A stretch of DNA of 64,000 bases from Kutzneria sp035492655 (GTDB lineage Bacteria > Actinomycetota > Actinomycetes > Mycobacteriales > Pseudonocardiaceae), in the NCBI GenBank assembly GCA_035492655.1, contig DATJJB010000467.1, forward strand, positions 21,945 through 85,944, given 5' to 3'. Both the position numbers and the translations under genes were made by a program. Of the stretch, positions 45,613 through 54,558 are shown one piece after another. Position 1 is the stretch's first letter; every line of letters starts with the position of its first letter. A model generated the notes under the pieces. That model did no database searches. It saw nothing but the letters and a program-made list of their open reading frames with translations, and was not told where the DNA came from.

Positions 45613-46479
45613 TCATCGCTGTTTCCCGGTCGGGAGTTTCACCGGGTACTCCTGGTCGAAGTCGGCCGAGCGGCTCACCGCTGCCCACGCCTCGGCTTCC
45701 GCCAGCTGCCCACGTGAATACGTCTGCGCGAGCTCCACCGCGCCGGCCCCGAGCAGCAGATGTGATGGCAGGTCAGGGTTTTTCACGACCCGCACCAGGA
45801 TTTCCCCGGCCCGCCGGGGATCCCCGGCCGTGAATTCGGGCCGGTTGAGGCCGCCGGCCAGCGCGCCGACGGTCGCCGCGTACTCCGGGGCGATGTCGTG
45901 GACCGCCATGGACGCGCCGGCCCAGTCGGTGGCGAACCCGGCCGGTTCGACCACGAGACAGCGAACCCCCAGCGGCGCGAGTTCGGTGGCCAACACCCGG
46001 GTCAGACCGTCCACCGCGAACTTCGCCGCCTGGTACGACCCGAGCCCCGGCGTGCCACCGACCCGGCCGCCGATCGACGAGAACTGCACGATGGTGCCCG
46101 CGCCCTGGGCCTTCAACACCGGGATCGCCGCGGTGGAAACGGTGTACACACCCCAGAAGTTGGTGTCGAACTGCCGCCGGAAGTCCTCTTCCGACGCGGT
46201 CTCCACCGGCGCGATGTTGGCGTAGCCGGCATTGTTGACCACCACGTCGACCCGGCCGAAGTTTGCCACTGTCGATGCCAGGGCGGCCACCGCCGCGGCC
46301 CGATCGGTGACGTCCAGCGCCAGCGGCAGGACCCGGTCCCCGTACTTCCGCACCAGATCGTCGAGCTGTTCCGGGCGTCGCGCCGTGGCGGCCACCTGGT
46401 CGCCTGCCTCCAGCGCGGCGATCACGAGCTGGCGGCCGAAGCCTCGGGACGACCCGGTGATGAACCATGTCTGCGTCAT
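45613..46479 (-). CDS. Short-chain dehydrogenase/reductase
   Basis: 288 aa classical SDR: NAD(P) motif TGSSRGFG near 8-15, NNAG (near 88), active-site Ser in QFSSIGGRVGG, Tyr-x3-Lys in SYQAAK, and a C-terminal VEPAGFATDW. The Arg after TGSS indicates NADPH preference. It is divergent from a TetR gene with a 19-bp palindrome covering both promoters, so it is likely repressed by that regulator and induced by its ligand. Substrate unknown. Confidence 0.88.
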   Translation of the reverse strand: MTQTWFITGSSRGFGRQLVIAALEAGDQVAATARRPEQLDDLVRKYGDRVLPLALDVTDRAAAVAALASTVANFGRVDVVVNNAGYANIAPVETASEEDFRRQFDTNFWGVYTVSTAAIPVLKAQGAGTIVQFSSIGGRVGGTPGLGSYQAAKFAVDGLTRVLATELAPLGVRCLVVEPAGFATDWAGASMAVHDIAPEYAATVGALAGGLNRPEFTAGDPRRAGEILVRVVKNPDLPSHLLLGAGAVELAQTYSRGQLAEAEAWAAVSRSADFDQEYPVKLPTGKQR

Positions 46480-46496
46480 GCAGTTAGTACAACGCC

Positions 46497-46515
46497 GTTG
46501 CGTTAATAACGCAAC
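46497..46515. promoter_or_regulatory. TetR-type operator
   Basis: GTTGCGTTAATAACGCAAC is a perfect palindrome (9-bp arms around A) in the 47-59-base gap between the SDR and TetR starts. Size, symmetry and position are those of a TetR-family autoregulatory operator. Confidence 0.8.
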
Positions 46516-46526
46516 CTGGTTTTGCT

Positions 46527-47165
46527 ATGATGTGCCGCATGACACAACGGGCACGAAGCGTGACGGCGAAACAGGAGCGTGAGCGGGCCATCCTGGACGC
46601 CGCCGGGGCCCTCGCCGCCGAGCGCAGCGTGCGTGAGGTGACCCTCACCGACATCGCCGCCGCCGTGGGCCTGCACAAATCGGCTATGCTCCGCTACTTC
46701 GAGACGCGCGAGCAGATCTTCCTGCTGATCACCGCCGAGGCCTGGCGGGAGTGGTCAGTCGCGGTCCGCGAGGCCTTGGCTGTCGCCGACCGTGACGACG
46801 TCCCGGCGATCCTGGCGCGGTCGTTCGTGTCCCGGCCGGTGTTCTGCGATCTGCTCGGGCAGGCCCCGATGAACCTGGAACGCAACGTGTCACTCGACGC
46901 CGTCCACCAGTTCAAGACCGTCGTGCTCGGCGAGGTCGCTGCCGTGCGGGAATCGTTGCGGCAACTGGGAATCAGCGAGCATGGCGCGGCACTGCTCACC
47001 ACCACCGGGGCGAGCATGGCCGGCGCGCTGTGGCAGATGGCAGCGCCGGGCACACAACTGCGCGAGTTCTACCAGTCGCATCCCGACCTCGGTCACGCCG
47101 TCGTCGACGTCGAACCGCAGCTGACCGACATCCTCACCGCGATTCTCAACGGCACGGCCTCGTGA
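46527..47165 (+). CDS. TetR-family transcriptional repressor
   Basis: 212 aa (208 if the ATG at 46539, giving MTQRARS, is used; neither start has a good ribosome site, so the transcript may be leaderless). Helix-turn-helix: TLTDIAAAVGLHKSAMLRYFETREQIF (near 40-65). The C-terminal ligand domain ends in the pattern found in YerO/TetR_C-type repressors. A 19-bp palindrome directly upstream and the divergent SDR define its regulon; the EamA gene is coupled downstream (GTGA). Confidence 0.88.
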   Translation: MMCRMTQRARSVTAKQERERAILDAAGALAAERSVREVTLTDIAAAVGLHKSAMLRYFETREQIFLLITAEAWREWSVAVREALAVADRDDVPAILARSFVSRPVFCDLLGQAPMNLERNVSLDAVHQFKTVVLGEVAAVRESLRQLGISEHGAALLTTTGASMAGALWQMAAPGTQLREFYQSHPDLGHAVVDVEPQLTDILTAILNGTAS

Positions 47166-48034
47166 ACGGCATCGCCCTCGCGCTCGTGCTGACCGCCGCC
47201 GTCGTGCACGCCATCTGGAACCTCGCCGCCAAGCAGGTCGGCGACGGCGGCGCCCGGTTCGTCTTCCTCTACTACACGGTTTCCGCCGTCTTCTTCGGTC
47301 CCGTTGCCGTGGTTCAAATCTTCTTAACAGGTCCACAGTGGACCGTGTTGGGGATCTGGCTGCTGGCCGCCCTTGGCACCGCCGTCCTGCATGTCGGTTA
47401 CGGCATCGTCCTGCAACGCGGCTACGCCGTCGGCGACCTCTCCGTCGTGTACCCGCTGGCCCGTGGCACCGGCCCGCTCCTGACCGTGCTCGTCGCCGTG
47501 CTGTTCCTGCACGAACATCCCGGCTGGTCCGGCCTGCTCGGCGCCTTCCTCGTCATCTCCGGCGTGCTCGTCATCAGCTCCGGCAAGACCGCCCACACCG
47601 ATCCTGCCCGCCGCCGCGCCGGCGTCTGCTACGGCCTGCTCACCGGCGCCTTCATCGCCGCGTACACCTTGTGGGACGCCCATTCCGTCACCACGCTGGG
47701 CATTCCGCCCATCGCCTACTTCGGTATCGGATCCATCTTCCAGAGCCTGCTCATGGCCCCTTCCGTCCTCCGCGACCGCTCCTCCGTCGCCGACCTCTGG
47801 CGCCGCCACCGCCGCCAGGTCCTCGTCGTCGGCCTGCTCTCGCCCCTCGGCTACCTTTTTGTCCTCTACGCCCTACAACTGGCCCCCGTCAGCCTCGTCG
47901 CCCCCGCCCGCGAACTGTCGATCGTCCTCGGCGGTCTGGCCGCCTGGCGCCTCCTCGGCGAAACCCAAGCCGCCCGCCGCCTCATCGGCTCACTGGTCGT
48001 CCTGGCCGGCATCGCCGCCATCGCCGTCGCGTGA
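47162..48034 (+). CDS. EamA/DMT-family transporter
   Basis: 290 aa with ten hydrophobic helices arranged as two EamA repeats (roughly 3-135 and 150-288). GTG 47162 overlaps the TetR stop. The drug/metabolite transporter family exports amino acids, nucleosides or small toxic compounds. With TetR and SDR it forms a detoxification-type module under one operator. Confidence 0.85.
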   Translation: MNGIALALVLTAAVVHAIWNLAAKQVGDGGARFVFLYYTVSAVFFGPVAVVQIFLTGPQWTVLGIWLLAALGTAVLHVGYGIVLQRGYAVGDLSVVYPLARGTGPLLTVLVAVLFLHEHPGWSGLLGAFLVISGVLVISSGKTAHTDPARRRAGVCYGLLTGAFIAAYTLWDAHSVTTLGIPPIAYFGIGSIFQSLLMAPSVLRDRSSVADLWRRHRRQVLVVGLLSPLGYLFVLYALQLAPVSLVAPARELSIVLGGLAAWRLLGETQAARRLIGSLVVLAGIAAIAVA

Positions 48035-48150
48035 CACGATTCGCGCAAGGGGTGTAATTCGTCCGTTGGGGTGTAGGGGCTAACGCTGCGTGCACCGCGT
48101 TCGACGAGTCGAGGTATAAAAGCGACTAGTGCGGTTGGAGAGTGTTCGCG

Positions 48151-49857
48151 ATGAAGTCGTTGGGCAGAGCCGGATGCGTCGTCATCGTGTTTCTCCTTGT
48201 CGTCGCGGACGCCATGGGTCCGGCCAGGCTGACCAACGGCACGCTCAACGATTACGTTTCCGTGCCGGCCATCGCCGTGGTCGCTCTCGTGGTGGCCGCG
48301 TTCTACGTCGTGATCTTCAAGGCGCGGCCGTTCATGGAGCCACCGGACCAGTTCCCGCGGGAGGATGTCGATCCGATCCACTCGGCCAAGCTACGCAGCT
48401 TCGCCGAGAACGAAGCGGATGTGGACACGCTTCAATCGAAGATATTCGGGCTCGTCGTGGCCGAGCCGAGTGCGGTGAGGCAGCGCGTCGTCGAGGACTA
48501 CGTGCCCGATCATCGAACGCTGCGGCAAACGGTGACCATAGCGGCTCGGATACCGAAGAAGCTGCTGCCCGTGAACGCCGACGGCACGGAGACGGTCTAC
48601 TTTCCGGCACTGCTCGCCGAGAAGGGCGAGTTGCAGGACGGATTCGACGTCTATACCGAATCCGGCGATCCGGCGATCGTGCTCAATTATCGCGAGTACC
48701 TGAGACTCGCGTCGGCGGCGCTACATGCCTTCCTCTTGGCGGCGTACCGCCTCCGGGTCGGCGAGCCACTGCCGCCGGTGGCGCGTGAGGCCGAGTTGCA
48801 CGCGATCGAGGACATGATGTCGCGTCGTCTTATCGGTTCGCCGCCGCCGACCTACCGCGGTGCGCGGGAAATCGCGCAACTTCGAGTCGAGAACGCGGCG
48901 ATCAGGGACCTCGCCGCGAAGGTCGTCCAGCGGCTGACCACGCACTACGCCGTGGTCATGCTGGTGAGCGGCCACCGCAAGGGCCGGTTCGTCGTCAAGT
49001 ACTCGCGGACCCTCATCCCGTCCGCCAAGCTCTCCGAGTCCGGGACGAAACGCAGGCTGACCTTTCCGGCGTGGCTTCGGCAGATGCTCGGCGCCCGCCC
49101 GGTGGTGATCAATATCGAACTGGACAACGCCAGCACCTGTCAGAGCTATCACCTCAGGATCGACGGCCTCGACGGGCTGTATCTCGCCTCGCAGCAGGCG
49201 CTCGACATGAAGCAGCTCGTCAAGCGCACGGCGAAGGACGCGCCGACACCGCCACACTGCCGGTTCCGTCGCAAGCTCGGCCAGTCGCACGCCCACTTCT
49301 ATGCGCGTTACTTCCCCGACAGGGTGGACACCGAGCGGCCCCGCCTGGAGTTCAAGTACTACGAGACGCCACCCGGCTCGACGTTTCGCGCTGCCGTCAA
49401 CGCATTCGCGTGTCTGGCCTTGGTCTGGTTCGCCGGCATGATGAGTGTGTTGTCGGTCGCCGGGTCGGCGTCGGCAACTTCGGATCCTAAATCGGATATA
49501 CCGGCCATACTTCTGGCTTTCCCGGCGGCCGCGGCCAGCTGGATAGGATTCGAGGCGCCGACCGGCCGACTGTTCGAGGGAACTTTGACGGCTCGCTTCT
49601 GTCTGGTGGCCACCGCTGTCCTGTCATTGGCCTCCAGTGGGCTGTACATGGCACGCTACATCCAGGGCAAATCATTCTTGCCTGGCTCTCTCCCGTATGG
49701 CCTTTCGTTCTTGGGTCTGGCCGATGTCGCCTGGTCGACCCTTGTGTTTCTGGCCATGGTCAACGCCGTGTACATCGGTTACCGAACGTGTTTCGCCGGG
49801 TGGTGCTACGCCTGGTTGGCGACGAGAGTGGACGAGCCCCGTCCACCGAAAGAGTAG
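48151..49857 (+). CDS. Multi-pass membrane protein of unknown function
   Basis: 568 aa from ATG 48151 with GGAGAG before it. Two N-terminal helices (about 5-25, 35-58), a large soluble region (about 60-405) with a basic beta-rich core (RLTFPAWLRQMLGARPVVIN), then four C-terminal helices (about 410-555). Codon usage is normal but the gene is slightly lower in G+C than its neighbours. A TATAAA-like -10 box lies near 48115. I do not recognise the family. Confidence 0.62.
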   Translation: MKSLGRAGCVVIVFLLVVADAMGPARLTNGTLNDYVSVPAIAVVALVVAAFYVVIFKARPFMEPPDQFPREDVDPIHSAKLRSFAENEADVDTLQSKIFGLVVAEPSAVRQRVVEDYVPDHRTLRQTVTIAARIPKKLLPVNADGTETVYFPALLAEKGELQDGFDVYTESGDPAIVLNYREYLRLASAALHAFLLAAYRLRVGEPLPPVAREAELHAIEDMMSRRLIGSPPPTYRGAREIAQLRVENAAIRDLAAKVVQRLTTHYAVVMLVSGHRKGRFVVKYSRTLIPSAKLSESGTKRRLTFPAWLRQMLGARPVVINIELDNASTCQSYHLRIDGLDGLYLASQQALDMKQLVKRTAKDAPTPPHCRFRRKLGQSHAHFYARYFPDRVDTERPRLEFKYYETPPGSTFRAAVNAFACLALVWFAGMMSVLSVAGSASATSDPKSDIPAILLAFPAAAASWIGFEAPTGRLFEGTLTARFCLVATAVLSLASSGLYMARYIQGKSFLPGSLPYGLSFLGLADVAWSTLVFLAMVNAVYIGYRTCFAGWCYAWLATRVDEPRPPKE

Positions 49858-49933
49858 GGGGTTTCTCGTGTACGGAATCGATCACGGTGTGCTAAGGTCC
49901 GGCCTGAGTGGGCGCTTGAAAGGAGTTTTGAGC

Positions 49934-50215
49934 GTGAGCGGCGAGCCGGCTGGCGACACCTCGGGGTCGAGACATGGAGGCTCCGAACCGGAGTCACGCG
50001 CCTGGCATTCTCTCAAGACCTGGTTTTTCGGGGCGCGTCAGCGGCGTTCCGATTACGGTTCAGGATATTACGTGCGGTCCACCGCGCATCCGATCGTGCC
50101 CGAAACCGGCCTCTCCTTCGACGAGTCCATCACCGCGCTCAACAGCCTGGACGCGGTCTACGACGTCAAGGACACCGGACGACGGGGCGTGACAGGCCTC
50201 GATCAAGGCGCGTAG
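49934..50215 (+). CDS. Small protein of unknown function, 3' end overlaps LysR gene
   Basis: 93 aa from GTG 49934 with AGGAG ten bases before it. Third-position G/C bias is strong on the plus strand across the whole frame, supporting translation (for example ALNSLDAVYDVKDTG near the end). No family recognised; the N-terminal third is polar and low-complexity. It runs 156 bases into the convergent LysR frame, and one of the two genes probably lost its native stop. Confidence 0.5.
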   Translation: MSGEPAGDTSGSRHGGSEPESRAWHSLKTWFFGARQRRSDYGSGYYVRSTAHPIVPETGLSFDESITALNSLDAVYDVKDTGRRGVTGLDQGA

Positions 50216-51058
50216 GCCGGCGCCGGGCGGGGCCGGGCGGACGGCGAGAAAGGTCCGCATGACCGGGGTCGGGTTGCGCAGCGGGCGGAAGACGACGCCG
50301 GGCCCGGGAAGTTGCTCGGCCTGGGGCGCGTAGAAGACGGTCCAGGACGGCCGGCCGAAGCCGATGGCGGCCAAGGTGTCCTGGTCGGTGGTGAACTCCG
50401 GGCCGAACTCGGGCTCGAAGCCGGCCTCGCGGCAGCAGTGGGTGATGAGGTCGTGCAGGGTCGGATTTCGTTGCCGTGAGGCCAATCGGAGCGGCAGTCC
50501 GGCCAGGTCGGCGAGGTCGATCACGCCGCGCACGGCGAGATCGTGCCGGGCGGGCAGGGCGACCATGAGCGGGTCGGCCCACAGCGGCAACAACTCCAGC
50601 CCGGGCACGGGCCGCTCGCCGCGCAGCAGGGTGGCGTCGAGCTCGCCGGAGCGCACCCGCCGCAGCCGCTCGTCGGTGTCGGCGGTGACGAGTTCGAGCG
50701 TGGCGTTTCCGCTCAACCGCGCGAATTCCGCCAGGATGATCTCCAGCCGCGAGCCGAGGCCGACGCTGGTGCCGAGCCGGACGGTGGCGGCGTGCTCGGC
50801 CCGCAGCTCGTCGATCGCGGTGCGGGCCTTGGCCGCGGTGGCCAGCATCTGCCGGGCGTGGGGGAGCAGCGTCTTGCCGGCCTCGGTCAGCCGCACGGTC
50901 CGCGTGGTCCGGTCGAACAGGTCCGTGCCCAGGTCCCGCTCCAGCCGCCGGATCTGCTGGCTCACCGCCGACTGCACGATGTGCAGCCGCTCGGCGGCCC
51001 GGCCGAAGTGCAGCTCCTCGGCCACCGTGAGGAAGTAGTGCAGCTGCCGGAGCTCCAT
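50060..51058 (-). CDS. LysR-family transcriptional regulator with extended C-terminus
   Basis: 332 aa. N-terminal winged helix-turn-helix (MELRQLHYFLTVAEELHFGRAAERLH, AVSQQIRRLE) and periplasmic-binding-like effector domain (about 90-295). LysR proteins of this subgroup end near ALIEAC; here about 40 residues follow that are antisense to a codon-biased plus-strand gene, so the tail is probably not native. Divergent from an alpha/beta hydrolase gene, the likely target. Confidence 0.85.
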   Translation of the reverse strand: MELRQLHYFLTVAEELHFGRAAERLHIVQSAVSQQIRRLERDLGTDLFDRTTRTVRLTEAGKTLLPHARQMLATAAKARTAIDELRAEHAATVRLGTSVGLGSRLEIILAEFARLSGNATLELVTADTDERLRRVRSGELDATLLRGERPVPGLELLPLWADPLMVALPARHDLAVRGVIDLADLAGLPLRLASRQRNPTLHDLITHCCREAGFEPEFGPEFTTDQDTLAAIGFGRPSWTVFYAPQAEQLPGPGVVFRPLRNPTPVMRTFLAVRPAPPGAGLRALIEACHAPSSGVLDVVDRVQAVERGDGLVEGEAGFGHDRMRGGPHVIS

Positions 51059-51072
51059 GATCCCCCGCCCGA

Positions 51073-51112
51073 TTGATCAGTTTTCGTGATGAGTGTAAGC
51101 GCTGATCGATCA
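51073..51112. promoter_or_regulatory. Candidate LysR operator in divergent promoter
   Basis: TTGATCAG at 51073-51080 and GCTGATCGATCA at 51101-51112 form an imperfect inverted pair about 28 bases apart between the LysR start and the hydrolase start, as expected of LysR recognition and activation sites. Confidence 0.4.
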
Positions 51113-51148
51113 TTGGTCGCGCGCTTCCGTCGAGGTTGGCTAGTGCCC

Positions 51149-51910
51149 ATGCCGCTCATCGACGTCAACGACACCAAGCTCTACTACGAGGACGAGGGAA
51201 CCGGCCCGGCGCTGCTGTTCCTGCACGGCTGGGCGACCAGCGGTCGGGTCTGGGGCGCTCAGCTGCCTGAGTTCGTCGAGACCCACCGCGTCGTCACCCT
51301 CGACTGGCGCGGCTGCGGACGCTCCGAGCGGCCGGCGCACGGCAACACCCTGGACGGCGTGCTGACCGACCTCGCCGCGATCATCGATCGGCTCGACCTG
51401 GACCGGCCGACCGTCATCGGCTCGTCGATCGGCGGCACCTTCGCCACCGAGCTCGCGGTCTGCCACCCCGAGCTGATCTCCGCCGCGATTTCCGTTGACG
51501 GGCCGGGATTCTGGCCCTCCATGGGCATGCCGCTGGAGCAGTTGCGGCGTGATCTGCGCCAGGACCGGGCCGGCGTCATCGCCGGCTGGGTGCCGCAGTG
51601 GTTCGCCCCCGGCACCGAGCGAGCGCTGGTCGACTGGACCGTGCGGCAGGTGCTCGACTCCGGCGTGTACATCGACGAGCAGTTCGACGGATTCCTGACC
51701 TACGATCCCCGTCCCGTGCTGCCCGGCCTGATGGTGCCGATCCACTACCTGCACGGCGAGCTCGACACCGAGATTCCCGTTGCCGTTTCAGAGGAATGCG
51801 CCGCCCTCACGCCCGGCGCGTCGGTCACCGTTATCCCCGGCGTCGGGCACCTGCCCCACCAGGAAGACCCTGAGTCGTTCACTGCCGCACTGCGCAAGCT
51901 CCTGTCCTGA
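51149..51910 (+). CDS. Alpha/beta hydrolase 1
   Basis: 253 aa. Oxyanion HGWATSGRVW, nucleophile elbow GSSIGG (Ser near 97), Asp in LHGELDTEIP and His in GVGHLPHQED complete a catalytic triad. Short intracellular hydrolase of the haloperoxidase/esterase sort. ATG 51149 gives the family N-terminus MPLIDVND; GTG 51143 with GAGG before it is an alternative start. Followed after 11 bases by a second hydrolase. Confidence 0.85.
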   Translation: MPLIDVNDTKLYYEDEGTGPALLFLHGWATSGRVWGAQLPEFVETHRVVTLDWRGCGRSERPAHGNTLDGVLTDLAAIIDRLDLDRPTVIGSSIGGTFATELAVCHPELISAAISVDGPGFWPSMGMPLEQLRRDLRQDRAGVIAGWVPQWFAPGTERALVDWTVRQVLDSGVYIDEQFDGFLTYDPRPVLPGLMVPIHYLHGELDTEIPVAVSEECAALTPGASVTVIPGVGHLPHQEDPESFTAALRKLLS

Positions 51911-51921
51911 AAGGAAGTTCC

Positions 51922-52737
51922 ATGCCTCACGCGCCCGTTCGCCTCAGTGGCGGCGACGCCGTCGTCCAGTACGACATCAGCGGCTCCGGTCCCGGCGTCG
52001 TACTCGTGCACGGCACCGCCGCCAGCCGCTTGCAGTGGGAGGGCTTGACTTCCGCGCTCGCCGACCGGTTCACCGTTGTCGCGCCGGACTATTCCGGCTC
52101 AGGTGGCACGGTTGACCACGGCGGCCCGCTCACCCTCGCCGACCTCTCCGCCGAGATGCTCGCCGCGGCCGACCACGCCGGGCTCGAGTCCTTCCACCTC
52201 GTCGGCCACTCCCTCGGCGCGGCCATCGCCGCCCACCTCGCCGGCACGCATCCCGATCGGGTGCTTTCCCTTGCCCTGCATGCCGGTTGGGTTCGCACCA
52301 CCCCGCGCATGACCGCCGAACTCCGGTACTGGAAGGAACTACTGGCGGCCGATGTCGCCCTCTTCGCACGGTCGTTGCCGTTGATGGCGTTCGGGCCCCG
52401 CTACTGGGCCGCCGACCCCGACAACGAAGCCGTGGTGCGGGAACTCACCACCGTGATCGCCCCCGGCACGCTTCGTCAGATCGACGTCGATCTCGCCGTC
52501 GACCTCACGTCCGTGCTGGATTCCATTGCGGCGCCGACACTTGTGCTCGCCAGCAGCTACGACCGGATCATCGAGCCCGACCAGCAGCAGGCCCTGCTCG
52601 ACGGCATCGCCAACGCCCGCTACGCCGAGATCGACGCCGGCCACGGCGCTCCCGCCGAGGACCCCGCGGGCTTCATCACCCGCATCGCCGGCTTCCTCGA
52701 CGCTAGCGCTCAGCCTGCGCTTCCTGCGCGCCCTTGA
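51922..52737 (+). CDS. Alpha/beta hydrolase 2
   Basis: 271 aa. VLVHGTAASRLQW oxyanion segment, nucleophile GHSLGA (Ser near 93), Asp in ASSYDRI and His in GHGAPAEDP. Similar in size to the preceding hydrolase but not a close copy. AAAGGAAG precedes the ATG; both hydrolases are likely one LysR-controlled operon. Its last 35 bases overlap the convergent RNase HI gene. Confidence 0.85.
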   Translation: MPHAPVRLSGGDAVVQYDISGSGPGVVLVHGTAASRLQWEGLTSALADRFTVVAPDYSGSGGTVDHGGPLTLADLSAEMLAAADHAGLESFHLVGHSLGAAIAAHLAGTHPDRVLSLALHAGWVRTTPRMTAELRYWKELLAADVALFARSLPLMAFGPRYWAADPDNEAVVRELTTVIAPGTLRQIDVDLAVDLTSVLDSIAAPTLVLASSYDRIIEPDQQQALLDGIANARYAEIDAGHGAPAEDPAGFITRIAGFLDASAQPALPARP

Positions 52738-53152
52738 CCGCCAGCCGGTCCGCCCGCTCGTTCTCCGGATGACCCGCGTGGCCCTTCACCCAGTGCCATT
52801 CCACCTGGTGGGGGGCCATCGCGGCGTCCAGCCGCTGCCACAGGTCCGCGTTCTTCACCGGCTCGCGGTTGCTCGTGCGCCAGCCGTTGACCTTCCAGCG
52901 CGGCAGCCAGCTCAGCACGCCGTTGCGGACGTACGTGCTGTCCGTGTACACCTGCACGCTCGACGGCCTGGTCAGCGTCTCCAGCGCGCGGATCGGCGCC
53001 ATCAGCTCCATGCGGTTGTTCGTCGTCGGGCCCTTGTCGCCGCCGTACAGGTCCCGCTCATGGCGGCCGTACCGCAGCACCGCCCCCCAGCCGCCCGGGC
53101 CCGGGTTTCCGCTGCACGCGCCGTCCGTGTAGATCTCCACCGCCTGGTCCAC
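52703..53152 (-). CDS. rnhA: Ribonuclease HI
   Basis: 149 aa single-domain RNase H that cuts the RNA of RNA-DNA hybrids. Catalytic residues: Asp in YTDGACSGNPGPGG, Glu in NNRMELMA, Asp in VYTDSTYV and the last Asp in NERADRLA; the basic handle WLPRWKVNGWRTSNREPVKN is present. Length and order match proteobacterial-type RNase HI. Stand-alone gene, divergent from a small unknown gene. Confidence 0.93.
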   Translation of the reverse strand: MDQAVEIYTDGACSGNPGPGGWGAVLRYGRHERDLYGGDKGPTTNNRMELMAPIRALETLTRPSSVQVYTDSTYVRNGVLSWLPRWKVNGWRTSNREPVKNADLWQRLDAAMAPHQVEWHWVKGHAGHPENERADRLAVKGAQEAQAER

Positions 53153-53184
53153 CCCGTGACCTTACTTGTGCGAGGATCGCCGCC

Positions 53185-53754
53185 GTGAAATGGAGCCGCG
53201 GTGTGCACCACCTCGAGGAACTCGCCCGCCGATGCGACACCCCCTCGCCCGTGCCCATGCTCCCCGTCGTCGCGCTCTGGGTCTTCGGCGACCTCCTGGG
53301 CGAGCCTCAGGACCTCGACCGGGTCGACGTCGCCGTGGTCGTCGACCTACCCGTCGAGGACGTGCCCTGGCTCGACCTCCCTCGCGGCGCGGCGCACTGG
53401 GCCCAGGCCGTCCGCCTCCGTGAGCCCCTCTTCGGTTTCTACCGTTCCGCTGCCCGTCCTGTGTGGAATCACCGCATCTCTCGGCCCGCCCTCATCTGGG
53501 ACGCCGACGGTGTTCGCGAGTCCACCCTCGCCGCCCTCCACGACGGCCTCGGCTCCACCGTCCGTACCGACGCCCCCACCCCCGACGACCTCCGCTCCCA
53601 GCTCGACGCCGAGTTCGCCACCTCCCTCCGCTCGCTGCGCCGCCAGCACCGCACGTACGACGACAAGCGCTGGGCCCCCGGCAAGCTGGAGCCCTTCGCC
53701 GACTCCCTCTGGCGTGCTACCGACGGCTACCTCGACCTGCTGGACGCCCGCTGA
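53185..53754 (+). CDS. DUF7711-like protein
   Basis: 189 aa, soluble. VHHLEELARRCDTPSPVPMLPVVALWVFGDLLGEPQDLDRVDVAVVVDLP is typical of a small actinobacterial family (DUF7711) of unknown function; the region resembles a nucleotidyltransferase-like strand pattern (FGDLL ..DLDRVDVAVVVD), but catalytic residues are not certain. ATG in front of the start has only a weak site; it is divergent from RNase HI and convergent with the next gene, two bases apart. Confidence 0.6.
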   Translation: MKWSRGVHHLEELARRCDTPSPVPMLPVVALWVFGDLLGEPQDLDRVDVAVVVDLPVEDVPWLDLPRGAAHWAQAVRLREPLFGFYRSAARPVWNHRISRPALIWDADGVRESTLAALHDGLGSTVRTDAPTPDDLRSQLDAEFATSLRSLRRQHRTYDDKRWAPGKLEPFADSLWRATDGYLDLLDAR

Positions 53755-53756
53755 GT

Positions 53757-54479
53757 TCAGATGCTCGGCACGCAGGGGACCGGCTTCGGCAGCCGGACCG
53801 ACCCGCTGCCGCACAGCGGCGGGAACTCGGAGGCGACCAAGGCCATAGTGTTCAGCAGCGTGTCCGACGGATGCCCGCGCAGCGGCTCGGTCTCCGCGAC
53901 AACGAGGAGTGAGCCGTCGGGGCGGGACTTGTAGTGCTGCGCCGTGAACTTGATACCGGCGAATCCGAGCGCCTCGGTGCCGAACGGCGTGATGTCACCG
54001 GTCCCGTAGGTGTCCTCCACTGTCTTGAGCCGGCCCATATCGGCCGCATTCGACATCTTCACCCAGATCACCGACACCGCGATGACATCCCCATCGGCGT
54101 CGCCGAGCGCGAACAACGCCTGGTTCAGCGAGGCGCACGGCGTCTGGACGAAGAACTTCTGCACCTGTCCGAAGGATTGGACCTCGCAGCGTAATTGCTG
54201 CTGGACCGCCTTCTTGATCTCCCGCATGGCCATTCGCTGCCACGCTTCGGCGTCGTTTCCCCTGGCCGCGGAGTTCTTGCCGTTCGCGGCCCTGGTCTCG
54301 GCGCTCTGCTGCGCCGCGGCGTCCAGACCGGTGCCGATCGATTCCGTGACCGTCGCCCCGCCCGCGGCCGACACCAATCCGGCGACGACAGCGGCCGTGA
54401 CGACCGTGCCCGCTGTTGTCGATTTCCGCTTCCCCTTGTCCGATCCGCCACCGGCCCCGCCGATACGTCGATCAGCCAC
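53757..54479 (-). CDS. Single-pass membrane protein of unknown function
   Basis: 240 aa from GTG 54479 (GGGAGG seven bases before). A basic, Gly/Lys-rich N-terminus is followed by one hydrophobic helix (about 20-42), a short low-complexity linker and an extracytoplasmic domain of about 180 residues with four Cys (LRCEVQSF, TPCASL, LCGSG, PCVPS) that could form two disulfides. No family recognised. The next gene on this strand in the upstream direction starts the lanthipeptide cluster's end, but nothing links them. Confidence 0.6.
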   Translation of the reverse strand: MADRRIGGAGGGSDKGKRKSTTAGTVVTAAVVAGLVSAAGGATVTESIGTGLDAAAQQSAETRAANGKNSAARGNDAEAWQRMAMREIKKAVQQQLRCEVQSFGQVQKFFVQTPCASLNQALFALGDADGDVIAVSVIWVKMSNAADMGRLKTVEDTYGTGDITPFGTEALGFAGIKFTAQHYKSRPDGSLLVVAETEPLRGHPSDTLLNTMALVASEFPPLCGSGSVRLPKPVPCVPSI

Positions 54480-54558
54480 GCCCCAACCTCCCGATGAATG
54501 ATCACCGAGAGTATTTGCCGCCGCCGGATCGGTCTCCCGGAAATTGGTGGCTTCCGGC

